Below are positions 46,423 to 56,182 of a stretch of DNA of 64,000 nt, piece by piece. The stretch spans positions 2,716,501 through 2,780,500 of the forward strand of contig NZ_JAUFQI010000001.1 in assembly GCF_030409715.1 (NCBI RefSeq), read 5' to 3'. The stretch is from Reinekea marina (GTDB taxonomy: Bacteria > Pseudomonadota > Gammaproteobacteria > Pseudomonadales > Natronospirillaceae). Every line of letters begins with the position of its first letter. Position 1 is the stretch's first letter. The position numbers and the translations under genes are program-made. The notes below the pieces were generated by a model. It was not told the DNA's origin. It searched no databases and saw only the letters and a program-made list of their open reading frames with translations.

Positions 46423-47397
46423 TTAATCGTCAAACCACCTTCGTCTTCGATCTTCTGCAACAAACGTCCATGCGACAAAGCGACTGATTTTTTGACCTTG
46501 GGCCATCTTGACGACTTTAACTTCAATGGCACCCGTTTTTTTCAGTGCTAGTTTAATGGGGTTAAGATTTTCTTTCTTCGAAATCAAAGAACTAAACCAA
46601 GCCACTTGCTCGGCAAATTCCTTACTTTCGCGAATCATGGTTTTAATAAAGGCCAATTCGCCGCCATCACACCACAATTCATTATGCTGGCCACCAAAGT
46701 TTAAGGTTGGCTTAGTGTCTTTTTTATTAGTGGTCTTTGCTTGTTTAGATAGGTTTAAATTCTTTCGATGGGAACCAGCGTTTGCGACTTTGGCGGACGC
46801 ATGAAATGGCGGGTTACATAGAGTTAGGCTTATTCGCTCGTTCCGTACTATTACGCCTTTAAAAATAGATTTTGGTTCGGTTTGTTTTACTAAGTTTATT
46901 GCGTTACGCAAACTTTCATTGCGCTCAATATTTTCTTTAGCAGCAACATAAGAGGCTTCGTTAACTTCGCTGGCTGTGAAGTGCCAACCATAGCTTGATG
47001 AGCCAATGATTGGATACACTAAGTTAGCTCCTGTTCCAATATCGACTACTTTAACTTGAGTACCTTTTGGAACTTTACGATTGTTCATGTCGGCCAGTAA
47101 ATCGGCGGCATAGTGAATATAATCCGCCCTACCCGGAATGGGTGGGCACAAAAAGCCTTTTGGTAATTGCCAATTTTTAACGCTATAAAAGTAACTTAAC
47201 AAGGCCTTGTTCAGCGCCACTACAGCCCGTTGGCTTGAGAAATCTATAGTTTTTTGGCCCGACGGATTTTTAATCACAAACTCAGACAATTCAGGGGTCG
47301 TCTTCAACAATACATCGAAATTATAACGACCTTGATGAGGATTGCGCGGGTGCAGTTTCGCGACAGCAGGCGCATTCCGTGAATTTGGTTTGGGCAT
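46423..47397 (-). CDS. rlmF: 23S rRNA (adenine-1618-N6)-methyltransferase
   Basis: 324 residues, with HPRNPHQGRY near the N-terminus, the AdoMet site DIGTGAN at 119-125 and the N6-methylase motif NPPF at 195-198. The lengthy insert KPTLNFGGQHNELWCDGGEL is typical of RlmF/YbiN. It methylates A1618 of 23S rRNA. Confidence 0.95.
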   Translation of the reverse strand: MPKPNSRNAPAVAKLHPRNPHQGRYNFDVLLKTTPELSEFVIKNPSGQKTIDFSSQRAVVALNKALLSYFYSVKNWQLPKGFLCPPIPGRADYIHYAADLLADMNNRKVPKGTQVKVVDIGTGANLVYPIIGSSSYGWHFTASEVNEASYVAAKENIERNESLRNAINLVKQTEPKSIFKGVIVRNERISLTLCNPPFHASAKVANAGSHRKNLNLSKQAKTTNKKDTKPTLNFGGQHNELWCDGGELAFIKTMIRESKEFAEQVAWFSSLISKKENLNPIKLALKKTGAIEVKVVKMAQGQKISRFVAWTFVAEDRRRRWFDD

Positions 47398-47417
47398 AAG
47401 GGCTCAACTAAAGTGGG

Positions 47418-49013
47418 TTAAGCAATAAAGTATGCGATGACACCCGCAGCGAAACAATAGTAAAGCATTGGAATCAGAGTAAATCGTATAATCTGCCCTT
47501 CTTTTCCGACTAAATTTACAACCGAAGCGGCTGCGACCACATTAACCACGCAAATCATGTTCCCTGCATTAGCGCCAATCAGCTGCATGGCTAATATAAC
47601 CTTTGTATCTAGCCCAAGCTCCAAGGCGGTAGATTGCTGTAATTCAGCAAACATCATGTTGGAAAAGGTCGCGCTGCCTGCAATAAAAGAGCCTAGCACA
47701 CCCACCAAGGGTGCCATGATAGGCCAAACACCAGAAAATGTATGTGCTGCTGATTCTGCCAAAGCAATCGGCATGCTGAGCAATTGTGCGGAATTCACAC
47801 CAGAATTTAAGAATATTCGCACCATAGGTACAGAGGCAGCGAGCGCAAGCACGGTGGGCAAAAGTGAGATTACAGACCCTCCCCAAACCTCCTTGACTTG
47901 AGTCTTGCTTAAACCCAGTAACGCAATACTACCTAAAGCCACAACCACAAAAAGCGTACCTGGCAGATAGAGTGTATGTATGCTGGTGCTAATAGAAGTG
48001 CCTAACAAGTTTTCAAACTCTAGGGCGGTGCTTACGAGCCAAGCTTTAAAAGGCAAAAAACTGAGCCGTGTTAACACCAACAATGAGACTACCAATAAGT
48101 AAGGCAGCCACGCTCGCCAAAGAGAATGTGATTTTTCTACATCGTATTGCGTTTCACGTTGCGTGTTTTCTTCAGCACCGAACCCCCAGCTCTGTTTAGG
48201 CATTAAATAACCCTGTTTTGCAGCAAACGTCGTAACAACTAATCCAATTAAGGCACCAAATATCGATGGGAACTCAGGCCCAAGAAACAACGCGACGACC
48301 CAAGCCGGCACGGTAAAACTTAGGCCCGCAAACCAAGCAAATGGCAATGCCGGCAAGCTTTCTTTAAACGACTTATTAGGACCAAAAAATCGGGTTAATA
48401 AAACAACCATGAGCACTGGCATAAACGAAGCAACCGCAATATCTATCGCTATAGCTTGTACTGATATCGATTGTAATACTTGCGCGTCTATCCCCTGTAT
48501 GCCTTGACCTAATCCCACCAACACTGGTGTGCCTACCGCGCCAAATGAAACGGCAGAACTGTCTGCGATCAATGCTAACACTACCGATGCCATAGCTGGA
48601 AAGCCAAGCGCGACCAATAACGGTGCGACAATGGCCGCCGGAGTCCCAAACCCGGAAGCTCCTTCTAAAAACGAGACGAAAAGCCAACCAATTATGACCA
48701 GCTGAATTCGCCTATCGCTGGTTATGCCCATGAAACCTTCACGAATAACTAAGAGCGCTCCGCTGATTTTCAAAGTATTCAGTAAGACAATCGCGCCGAA
48801 GACAATCCAAACAATAGTGAAAGCAATAATCCACCCTTCTAGTACAGAAGCTGTTAACTGCATGGTCGGCATTTTCCAGACAACGGCGGCCATAACAGCC
48901 GTCATCAAAAAGCTCAACAACATAGCTTTCGTTGCTGGCAGTCTAAAAAGAACAAGGAGGATGAGTACCGATAATACCGGCATGAGAGCCGTTAAAGTTT
49001 GAAGAGTTGTCAT
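47418..49013 (-). CDS. L-lactate permease family transporter
   Basis: 531 residues from the ATG at 49013 ([13 protein letters not shown]); a longer frame to 49055 lacks a ribosome site. About 13-14 membrane helices. [19 protein letters not shown] and [14 protein letters not shown] are signatures of LldP/GlcA permeases, which import lactate or glycolate with protons. No lactate dehydrogenase is linked, so the substrate is not settled. Confidence 0.9.
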   Translation of the reverse strand: MTTLQTLTALMPVLSVLILLVLFRLPATKAMLLSFLMTAVMAAVVWKMPTMQLTASVLEGWIIAFTIVWIVFGAIVLLNTLKISGALLVIREGFMGITSDRRIQLVIIGWLFVSFLEGASGFGTPAAIVAPLLVALGFPAMASVVLALIADSSAVSFGAVGTPVLVGLGQGIQGIDAQVLQSISVQAIAIDIAVASFMPVLMVVLLTRFFGPNKSFKESLPALPFAWFAGLSFTVPAWVVALFLGPEFPSIFGALIGLVVTTFAAKQGYLMPKQSWGFGAEENTQRETQYDVEKSHSLWRAWLPYLLVVSLLVLTRLSFLPFKAWLVSTALEFENLLGTSISTSIHTLYLPGTLFVVVALGSIALLGLSKTQVKEVWGGSVISLLPTVLALAASVPMVRIFLNSGVNSAQLLSMPIALAESAAHTFSGVWPIMAPLVGVLGSFIAGSATFSNMMFAELQQSTALELGLDTKVILAMQLIGANAGNMICVVNVVAAASVVNLVGKEGQIIRFTLIPMLYYCFAAGVIAYFIA

Positions 49014-49113
49014 AGCAGGCTTATTGGATGAATTTCGCCTTATTATAAAGAGCAATCATCACAATTTTTTGACTAAGGTCATATTACTATAGAGGTATGC
49101 ATTTCGAATGGGT

Positions 49114-49150
49114 AAAAAAAGGCTTAAATGCAGAATCCTGCACTTAAGCC
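49114..49150 (-). terminator. Terminator of the FKBP gene
   Basis: 49121-49133 pairs with 49138-49150 (13 positions, one mismatch, 4-base loop). On the minus strand it is followed by seven T, 23 bases after the FKBP stop. Confidence 0.9.
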
Positions 49151-49172
49151 CCTTGTTTTTAGCGTCTAAATT

Positions 49173-49880
49173 TTAAAGAATATCTAAAAGTTCGACTTCA
49201 AAAATAAGTGTTGAGCCAGCTGGAATAGTTGGGCTCGGTGAACTATCACCATAAGCAAGGTCAGATGGAATCGTGAAGCGATACTTATCACCAACGGCCA
49301 TCAACTGAACGCCTTCTGTCCAACCTTTAATAACGCCACCTAGATTAAATTCGATAGGCTCGCCACGGTCGACTGAACTATCAAATACTGTACCGTTCAC
49401 TAAAGTACCGTGATAATGAACTTTAATATTGTCTTCAGCTGTAGGACGAACATCGCTGCCTGAAGCGGTAATTACTTCGTATTGCAAGCCGCTGTCAGTG
49501 ACGTTTACACCCTCTTTTTTAGCGTTAGTGGCTAAAAACTCTTCACCTTCCGCTTTAGCCGCTTCAGCTAGTTTTGCGCTTTCAGCTGCTGCAGCCGCTT
49601 GTTGCTTCGCTTGCAACGCCTGAATGGCGGCGGTGATTTCTTCTTCACTGATCGCTTGATCGGCTTTAGCAAAAGCATCTTCGATGCCTTTTACCATTGC
49701 ATCAACATCTAGCTCTAGGCCTTGTGTTTGCTGAAGCATATTATTTGCAAAGCCGTACCCTATACCATAAGAAGCTTTTGATTCATCAGTGTCGAAATCG
49801 ACTGCAAAGGCTGCACCTGCGGCAACAACAGCCGCCACACTGGCCCCCGCAATAACTAGCTTAATTTTTGTTAACTGCAT
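49173..49880 (-). CDS. Periplasmic FKBP-type peptidyl-prolyl isomerase (FkpA/Mip-like)
   Basis: 235 residues. A signal peptide (about 1-26, cleavage near AFA) precedes an N-terminal helical dimerisation domain, a helical linker rich in Ala (about 85-115) and a C-terminal FKBP domain (about 140-235: VHYHGTLVNGTVFDSS, GVIKGWTEGVQLM, IPAGSTLIFEVELLDI). It catalyses proline isomerisation and acts as a chaperone for envelope proteins. FkpA, FklB and Mip are close relatives, so I give no symbol. Confidence 0.93.
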   Translation of the reverse strand: MQLTKIKLVIAGASVAAVVAAGAAFAVDFDTDESKASYGIGYGFANNMLQQTQGLELDVDAMVKGIEDAFAKADQAISEEEITAAIQALQAKQQAAAAAESAKLAEAAKAEGEEFLATNAKKEGVNVTDSGLQYEVITASGSDVRPTAEDNIKVHYHGTLVNGTVFDSSVDRGEPIEFNLGGVIKGWTEGVQLMAVGDKYRFTIPSDLAYGDSSPSPTIPAGSTLIFEVELLDIL

Positions 49881-49941
49881 TCAATGTTCCTTTAATTCTT
49901 TCAAAAATGTCGGTTCCCGATTTTAGGGGTAACCATAAAAA

Positions 49942-49973
49942 ACAGCCAGTAGGTTTACTATCTACTGACTGCT
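49942..49973 (-). terminator. Terminator of the vWA lipoprotein operon
   Basis: AGCCAGTAG (49944-49952) and CTACTGACT (49963-49971) form a 9-bp stem with one G-T pair on the minus strand, followed by a run of T. It lies about 40 bases after the stop at 50009. Confidence 0.75.
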
Positions 49974-50008
49974 AACGCATCTAATTAAGAGTATTGGGTT
50001 TAGCCAGC

Positions 50009-50653
50009 TTATTGCAAGGCTAATGCCTCTGTTCGATCTAAATCATTCACAATATGCCATTCGCCGCCACCGGTCTCTACCTTTGTTTGCCAAAGTTCCA
50101 ATCGGTCCATATACACTTGAGGGTCTATGTTATCTTCCCGTAGCTTGGTTACGTTGAGGGCGAAAACATTAAAGCCTTCTAACTGATAATCAAAGTCGCG
50201 TTTATACCCTTCCGGTAGCTCCTCTTTTAAGTCGGAGTATATAAGGACATACTTTTGCCCGGCTTCGGTTTCATTTAAAAATTCAACCGCCTGCAATAAC
50301 CCACCCGATATATCCGTATATTGAGCGCTGTTTACTGAGGCTACGAAATCGCTTACAGCTTTAGCAAACTCTCGCTTTTGTGCATTCATCTGACTAGGAC
50401 GCCCATCGAAAGTGACTTTCGCAATGATATCCTTTTCACTGAAGCTGCCGCTGTCAATCCGGGCTACAGCAAACGAGTCTCCTGCGGACAATGTTCCTAG
50501 GTAATAATTTATGATTTGCTGCGCTTTCACCAGTTCTTCGGTATAAGTGCCTGATGTATCTAACAGCAAGTAAACGCCACGGTAGGGGTTTTCTGTGCCA
50601 CTGGAACAACTGAGCATCGAGGCTGCAAACAGCAGTGTGCAAAGGTACTTCAT
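50009..50653 (-). CDS. von Willebrand factor A domain lipoprotein
   Basis: 214 residues. The N-terminus has a lipoprotein signal with C16 in SMLSC. A complete MIDAS motif follows: DTSGT with D32, S34 and T36, then the TDISGG and YSDLKEE loops. So it is a small metal-binding vWA domain tethered to a membrane, likely periplasmic. Its ATG overlaps the stop of the upstream membrane-protein gene by four bases, so the two are made together and probably interact. Function unknown. Confidence 0.82.
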   Translation of the reverse strand: MKYLCTLLFAASMLSCSSGTENPYRGVYLLLDTSGTYTEELVKAQQIINYYLGTLSAGDSFAVARIDSGSFSEKDIIAKVTFDGRPSQMNAQKREFAKAVSDFVASVNSAQYTDISGGLLQAVEFLNETEAGQKYVLIYSDLKEELPEGYKRDFDYQLEGFNVFALNVTKLREDNIDPQVYMDRLELWQTKVETGGGEWHIVNDLDRTEALALQ

Positions 50654-52092
50654 TTTGCTTCCTCCAGCCCACTTGCTTTTGTGGAATTATTGAGAGGCGC
50701 ACGATGCACCAGCTTATATTCAACCCACAACGGCACACTGACCACAATGTCGTATATAGCCAGCAGTATATCGACCGTGTATTTAACAATGGTGCCTAGT
50801 AATCGCATTAACACAATGATGAAGTGTAAAAATTGAATTAATAAGGTGCCTAAAATTACCCGACTGCTTTCAACAAACGACTCGAAAGGCACCGCAGCAA
50901 ACATAAGCACAAAAGGTAATACAAAGCCCAACAACATTTGCGCTGTTTGCGGAATAAACTGACTGATGTTACTCGATACTTCCGCCGAGACTGCTTCCCC
51001 GCCCACCAACAAGGTTTTTAGCGCCGCATTGTCAGATGCTATTTGATCGCGCATAAACGCCAAACCCGATTCGATGGATGCAAAAACAAAGATAAAACCT
51101 AAGAATGTCCAGATGAGTATGGATCGCTTTCGATCATCTAAAGTACCAAAAGCCGGAAACAACCGTGTAATGTGCAACACTTCCATGAGTAACATACCAA
51201 TGACCATTTCAAGCACCACAATCATCATGCCGGAGATTTCAGCGATGGTGAACGTACCTATGCGAGCACCACCACCCACCATTTCTGACATGGGTAATGC
51301 AATGAGATGAAAGTTTAAAAATGCACCGCCGATTAAGCAGGCCATAATGAAGGTCGATTTAACAAAATCATTCATGGCCGAGACACGCAACATACGCTCG
51401 GCTTTATCTGTACCGGCATGTATTTCACGGTACTGCACCATGTTTTTATCGATTTCTTCTGCTTGAATAATCAAGTTCTTCATGGTGCCACCCACGCGCT
51501 CAACCGCATTATTCAGTTTGCGCCAATTCGGCATCATTGAGTGCAGTAGCTTATGACGAGTAGAAACGCTGACACGGTAAGATTCTAAGGTTTTCTTTTG
51601 TTGCGACTCTAAGCTGGCATAGAGGTCTTCCAATACCTTAACAATGACTGGATTTCCTTTTTGCGCTTCTTTTAAGTTGACGATCGCTTCGATCGCCTCG
51701 ATCCAATCGGGGGAAGGCGGCGATGTTTCAGCCGATTTATGGTAATCCTCTTCTAGTTGTGTCACTAGGTGGGAAATGGTCTGCTGTAGCTCAGGATAGT
51801 TCGATAAATCGTTCGACACGATCTCGTTGACTCGATGAAAATCACGATTTAAACGCCGCTCCATCTGGCCTTTACCCATTTCGAGCAAAACCTCTTTGTT
51901 GCGACTGCGCAGATTTTCAATGACACGCCCTAGTGCTTTGGCATTTAAACGTAAAACCGACGCTATTAGGCGGGAAACGCGATACAACGCTTCGTGAACC
52001 GCTGTTCGTGCGAAATAGAGAACCGCTATGGTGAGAACACCAATTGCGATAGCAGACAACAAAGGCTGTCCTTCAATTATGACCCAATTCAT
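50650..52092 (-). CDS. Polytopic membrane protein with long coiled-coil domain, partner of the vWA lipoprotein
   Basis: 480 residues. One N-terminal helix (about 10-28) is followed by a charged, mostly helical cytoplasmic region (about 40-245). Then come about five more membrane helices (near 250-275, 282-305, 328-350, 385-405, 415-440) and a C-terminal tail. No channel, transporter or enzyme signature is recognised. It is first in a two-gene operon with the vWA lipoprotein and diverges from the lipoprotein gene at 52271. Function unknown. Confidence 0.8.
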   Translation of the reverse strand: MNWVIIEGQPLLSAIAIGVLTIAVLYFARTAVHEALYRVSRLIASVLRLNAKALGRVIENLRSRNKEVLLEMGKGQMERRLNRDFHRVNEIVSNDLSNYPELQQTISHLVTQLEEDYHKSAETSPPSPDWIEAIEAIVNLKEAQKGNPVIVKVLEDLYASLESQQKKTLESYRVSVSTRHKLLHSMMPNWRKLNNAVERVGGTMKNLIIQAEEIDKNMVQYREIHAGTDKAERMLRVSAMNDFVKSTFIMACLIGGAFLNFHLIALPMSEMVGGGARIGTFTIAEISGMMIVVLEMVIGMLLMEVLHITRLFPAFGTLDDRKRSILIWTFLGFIFVFASIESGLAFMRDQIASDNAALKTLLVGGEAVSAEVSSNISQFIPQTAQMLLGFVLPFVLMFAAVPFESFVESSRVILGTLLIQFLHFIIVLMRLLGTIVKYTVDILLAIYDIVVSVPLWVEYKLVHRAPLNNSTKASGLEEAK

Positions 52093-52270
52093 ATTTACTC
52101 CAGATGTTTCGTCTAATTAGTATTTACTGTTTTCGGGGTAACTTGATGACGATGTTCCAGTATTGCAGGCAATTTACTCACTAACTGTTATCTTGGTCAA
52201 AGAATCAACAAAAAAAAGATTGGCGTTGTAAAATTGAGAACTAGGCAAGCATTTTGCTTAACGACTCTTT

Positions 52271-53692
52271 ATGGAAAAACTACTGATAAAGATAGCCGTT
52301 AAATGCGCGTTTGTTTTGCTGGTGGCCGCATGCGCCAGTGATGACGAGGGCTCTGGCACGAACAGCGACACTGAAGACGCCATTGAATACCAACGCATTA
52401 GCGGTACGTCGGCACTGGGGCGACCAGGGCGCTGGGCAACAAATTGCCTAGGAACGGCCTGTGCAGGCTCAAACTCGGAAGGTTTCTACCTGTTATCCGC
52501 AGAAGTTGATGCCGCCTCATTGATGTTCAGCGATATCCCTGAAGCCGATGGTACGACCATTCGCTTGCATGGTTTATATCGTCACGATGCTGAACGTTCA
52601 TCGAGCATGGTCAACTTTAACCCTAGTACTCAAGCAATTTTAGATGCCTACAGCCAATACAGCTCTGCGACCTCTATAGACGAATGCGCACTGGAAGCCA
52701 CCTGCTCTCAACAGCTGCTGACTGGCTTCACGACCGATGTAGAAGAGACAATGATCAGCCAACTATCAACGCTAATGGGCGCTATATGGCCAGAAAACTA
52801 CAATCCGTTTAGTGATGTGTATATTGCGGACCCAAACCCGGCAAGCCCAACATACACCGCGTTAGATCAGATGCATGATATGTTTGATTTCGTGGTAGCA
52901 GATGGTAATTGGCAAGTATTAGATAATAACGGTGATTTAATCAGTAGTGTCCCTCTAGATTTATTAATGATTAATAACCCGAACGCGATAACGCCGTTAA
53001 CCGATGAACAGCTCACCAGGGCAGCGGCGTTAGATGTTCCGCCCCCACCTTCTGGTAACCCGATCACATTAATATACCAAACCTCGCCTTCACTAGCCGC
53101 AGAGCTACAGCCGCCCGCCAGTTTTGCAGTAGATGCTTCTCGAAGCCGATCACTGAACCCGGGTGACCTACTCTTTAGCCATGAGCTTACTGACCCTGAA
53201 GGCTTTAGAGTGCTGTTCGAAGGAGCCGGTGTGAGCACCACCTTAGAAAAACCAGGCAATCACGTTTGGTTAATCAGGGCGACCGATTCAGCCCAAGCAA
53301 CGCTAGTACAAGGGTTTGTTATTCGCGTGGCCGCCGATGAAAATGCAGATCCCATTTTTGGCGGTGACGGCAGCTGCTACACCCCTAGTCCGTTATCGGC
53401 GAACCAATTGAATTATTGCATAGAAACTCAAAATGGCGGCCGCTTAGGGGCTTGTGAACCGATCAATTCTGGATCGATTGTGACGCAGTTTTCACCCGCG
53501 CCCTGCGCAAGTGAGGTCCAAAATGATGGCGCATTATTTGGCGTGTGTACCATAGAAGCTTCTGAGCTTAGATATTTTTTGTACGATAACCTGAACCGAC
53601 CAAATAATGCCGACAGTTTTCAAGACAAACAGCAAGATACCGCTGATCTGTGCCGGTTATTTTTTCAGGGAGATTGGTCTGATAACCCATAA
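52271..53692 (+). CDS. Large lipoprotein of unknown function
   Basis: 473 residues. A signal peptide with lipobox LVAAC (C21) is followed by an acidic linker (DDEGSGTNSDTED), as in outer-membrane lipoproteins. The body has ten or so cysteines in pairs (for example NCLGTAC, a C-terminal GSCYTP and NYCIE), probably disulfides. A middle segment near 265-355 reads like an Ig/PKD-type beta domain (FAVDASRSRSLNPGD, NHVWLIRATD). No family recognised. It diverges from the vWA operon by 178 bases. Confidence 0.78.
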   Translation: MEKLLIKIAVKCAFVLLVAACASDDEGSGTNSDTEDAIEYQRISGTSALGRPGRWATNCLGTACAGSNSEGFYLLSAEVDAASLMFSDIPEADGTTIRLHGLYRHDAERSSSMVNFNPSTQAILDAYSQYSSATSIDECALEATCSQQLLTGFTTDVEETMISQLSTLMGAIWPENYNPFSDVYIADPNPASPTYTALDQMHDMFDFVVADGNWQVLDNNGDLISSVPLDLLMINNPNAITPLTDEQLTRAAALDVPPPPSGNPITLIYQTSPSLAAELQPPASFAVDASRSRSLNPGDLLFSHELTDPEGFRVLFEGAGVSTTLEKPGNHVWLIRATDSAQATLVQGFVIRVAADENADPIFGGDGSCYTPSPLSANQLNYCIETQNGGRLGACEPINSGSIVTQFSPAPCASEVQNDGALFGVCTIEASELRYFLYDNLNRPNNADSFQDKQQDTADLCRLFFQGDWSDNP

Positions 53693-53779
53693 CCACCGAT
53701 ACAATTTAGTGTTAACTATACCCTCTACCCCTTAACGCTTATACTATGCTTAGGTACTTATGGAAATTAGAGTTCACTC

Positions 53780-54400
53780 ATGAAGCGAGCGAGAGCCCCG
53801 GAACAGAAAGCACAAAGACGCGCCACCATTTTACACGCAGCCGAGGTGTGCTATCACTTGAATGCGCCAAATCTTCCTTCAGTAGCGGATGTGGCCGCAC
53901 AAGCCGGTGTTTCCAAGGGAACGGTCTACCTATATTTCCACACTAAAGAAGAAATATTTTTAGCCTTATATAGCTTTCACCTCAACGCTATATTTAAAGA
54001 CATACAGCAAGTGGATGTCAGTGAAAATCCAACACTGGCATTAACAGATGCCTTACTGCAATACGTCACTCTTCACCCGATTTTTATGCCTCTCGCTGGC
54101 ATGCTGCATTCGGTTTTAGAGTCTAATTTATCGCTCGATGTTTTGTTAAATTTCAAACTCCAGCTGAGCCAAGGTTTAACACATACTGCCACAAAACTGG
54201 ACCATAAACTTAACAGTGACGCAGGCTTTAGCGAACGCGCCCTTTTGCACAGTTACGCCGCCTTAACTGGGCTTTGGCAATTACTGCAATGGCCAAGTGC
54301 TCTCGCACATGAACAAGGCAACCCACAATTTGGAGCACTGCATAAGAGCTTTGAAGAAGAGCTCCGTTTATTGTTGCGGAATATTTGGCGAATAGACTAG
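53780..54400 (+). CDS. TetR-family transcriptional regulator
   Basis: 206 residues. The N-terminal helix-turn-helix (SVADVAAQAGVSKGTVYLYF) is standard; the C-terminal ligand domain is divergent. The target is not evident, since it is flanked by a lipoprotein gene in the same direction and converges on an oxidoreductase gene. A small hairpin (54400-54420, GCCACTG/CAGTGGC) after its stop may end transcription. Confidence 0.92.
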   Translation: MKRARAPEQKAQRRATILHAAEVCYHLNAPNLPSVADVAAQAGVSKGTVYLYFHTKEEIFLALYSFHLNAIFKDIQQVDVSENPTLALTDALLQYVTLHPIFMPLAGMLHSVLESNLSLDVLLNFKLQLSQGLTHTATKLDHKLNSDAGFSERALLHSYAALTGLWQLLQWPSALAHEQGNPQFGALHKSFEEELRLLLRNIWRID

Positions 54401-54431
54401 CCACTGATTAATACAGTGGCCCAAACCCTAA

Positions 54432-56039
54432 TTACTTTGAAGAAGCGTTAATGCTCAACGCCATTGCTTCTGCAATTTTTATCCCATCGATCGCAGCCGA
54501 CATAATGCCACCCGCGTAGCCAGCACCCTCACCGGCAGGGAATAAACCCTGTGTATTCAAGCTCTGATATTGGTCATTGCGCTTTATACAGATAGGTGCC
54601 GATGTGCGGGTTTCAACGCCGGTTAACAACGCATCATCCAGTGCAAAACCTTTAATCTTCTTATTAAAGGCAGGGATCGCCTCTCGAATCGCCTCAATAC
54701 AAAAATCAGGAAGGGCATCGGCTAGGTTGGTCAATTTAATGCCAGGTTTAAAAGAAGGCTCAACTTGACCTAATTCTGTAGAAGGCTTGTTTTTCAAAAA
54801 ATCACCGACACGCTGAGCCGGGGCATCGTAGTTTTCACCGCCCATCACATAGGCGTGGCTTTCTAGTTTACGTTGAAACTCAATACCCGCTAATGGGCCG
54901 CCTGGATAATCGTTTGGATCGATACCCACCACAACCGCACTGTTTGCGTTTCGCTCATTACGAGAATACTGGCTCATGCCGTTAGTGACCACTCGCTTTT
55001 CTTCAGAAGTAGCGGCAACAACGGTGCCACCGGGGCACATACAAAAGCTGTATACCGAACGGCCATTTTTGCAATGATGCACTAACTTATAATCGGCAGC
55101 GCCTAATATTTTATTACCGGCATTAGGTCCAAATCGCGCTTTGTCGATCATGGATTGCTCATGCTCAATTCGGAAACCAACGGAAAATGGCTTAGCCTCA
55201 ATGTATACGCCTTTATTAAAAAGCATTTCAAACGTATCACGAGCACTGTGCCCAATAGCCAAGGCAATATGTTTTGAGTGTAATTGCTCACCCGTAGACA
55301 AAGTTAAGCCCGTTATTTGACCATCTTCTAAATGCACATCGTCTACTTTTGAGCTAAATCGTATTTCACCACCCAGTTCAACAATTTTGGCACGCATCTG
55401 CTCAACCATGGATACGAGTCGGAAGGTACCAATATGTGGCTTACTGACGTACATAATTTCTTCTGGCGCGCCAGCGGCCACAAACTCACTCAGAACTTTG
55501 CGACCATATTGTTTTGGATCTTTGACTTGGCTGTACAATTTGCCATCAGAAAAGGTTCCCGCCCCACCTTCACCAAATTGCACATTAGATTCTGTGTTGA
55601 GCTCTTTTTTTCGCCAAAATCCAAACGTATCTTTGGTCCGTTCTCGAACTTCCTTGCCCCGCTCTAACACAATTGGTTTATAACCCATTTGCGCCAAGGT
55701 CAGTGCGGCCAATAACCCGCAAGGACCAAAACCTATGACTATCGGTCTTTCAGTTAAGGTTTTAGGAGCCTCCGCGACAAAGTGATAGCGTAAATCTGGA
55801 GTGGCTTTCACTTGGTTGTGATCGGCGAACTTCTCTAACAACCGATCATTCAACTGGGTATCAACATCAAGCGTATATATAAGCCAAATGTTCGTTTTTT
55901 TACGCGCATCATAACCACGACGGAACACATGAATATCCTTTAAATCGGCTTTTTCAATTCCCAACGTATCGAGCACCGCTTTTTCTATGGCAGCCTCTGG
56001 GTGATCGAGTGGCAGTTTAATGTTGGATAAACGAATCAT
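54432..56039 (-). CDS. FAD-dependent oxidoreductase (uncharacterised COG2509 type)
   Basis: 535 residues. The dinucleotide-binding fold is at about 98-130 (VIGFGPCGLLAALTLAQMGY, then VLERG), preceded by an N-terminal domain of about 90 residues with RRGYDARKK. Conserved blocks NVQFGEGGAGTFSDGKL, FCMCPGGTVVAATSE and a C-terminal FPAGEGAGYAGGIMSAA are typical of this family. The reaction is unknown. It stands alone. Confidence 0.88.
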   Translation of the reverse strand: MIRLSNIKLPLDHPEAAIEKAVLDTLGIEKADLKDIHVFRRGYDARKKTNIWLIYTLDVDTQLNDRLLEKFADHNQVKATPDLRYHFVAEAPKTLTERPIVIGFGPCGLLAALTLAQMGYKPIVLERGKEVRERTKDTFGFWRKKELNTESNVQFGEGGAGTFSDGKLYSQVKDPKQYGRKVLSEFVAAGAPEEIMYVSKPHIGTFRLVSMVEQMRAKIVELGGEIRFSSKVDDVHLEDGQITGLTLSTGEQLHSKHIALAIGHSARDTFEMLFNKGVYIEAKPFSVGFRIEHEQSMIDKARFGPNAGNKILGAADYKLVHHCKNGRSVYSFCMCPGGTVVAATSEEKRVVTNGMSQYSRNERNANSAVVVGIDPNDYPGGPLAGIEFQRKLESHAYVMGGENYDAPAQRVGDFLKNKPSTELGQVEPSFKPGIKLTNLADALPDFCIEAIREAIPAFNKKIKGFALDDALLTGVETRTSAPICIKRNDQYQSLNTQGLFPAGEGAGYAGGIMSAAIDGIKIAEAMALSINASSK

Positions 56040-56135
56040 GTTTTACATCCTGAAGAGGTTTTCAAAAGAATAGAAGATCTATGAATAGGGTCAAAAAATA
56101 CAGTAAAGATGGTTAAGCTAAATGTGGTTTCACAA

Positions 56136-56163
56136 AAAAAGCGATTCAATCGAATCGCTTTTT
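56136..56163 (-). terminator. Terminator of the outer-membrane protein gene
   Basis: GCGATTC (56141-56147) and GAATCGC (56152-56158), extended by A-T pairs, give a stem of 10 bp or more. On the minus strand it is followed by seven T, about 20 bases after the stop at 56183. Confidence 0.92.
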
Positions 56164-56182
56164 AAAGTAAAACTAAAGCGGC

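Noticed and set aside
54400..54420. Terminator between TetR and FAD genes
   Set aside because: The 7-bp hairpin is clear but no T run follows on either strand, so I mention it only under the TetR gene.
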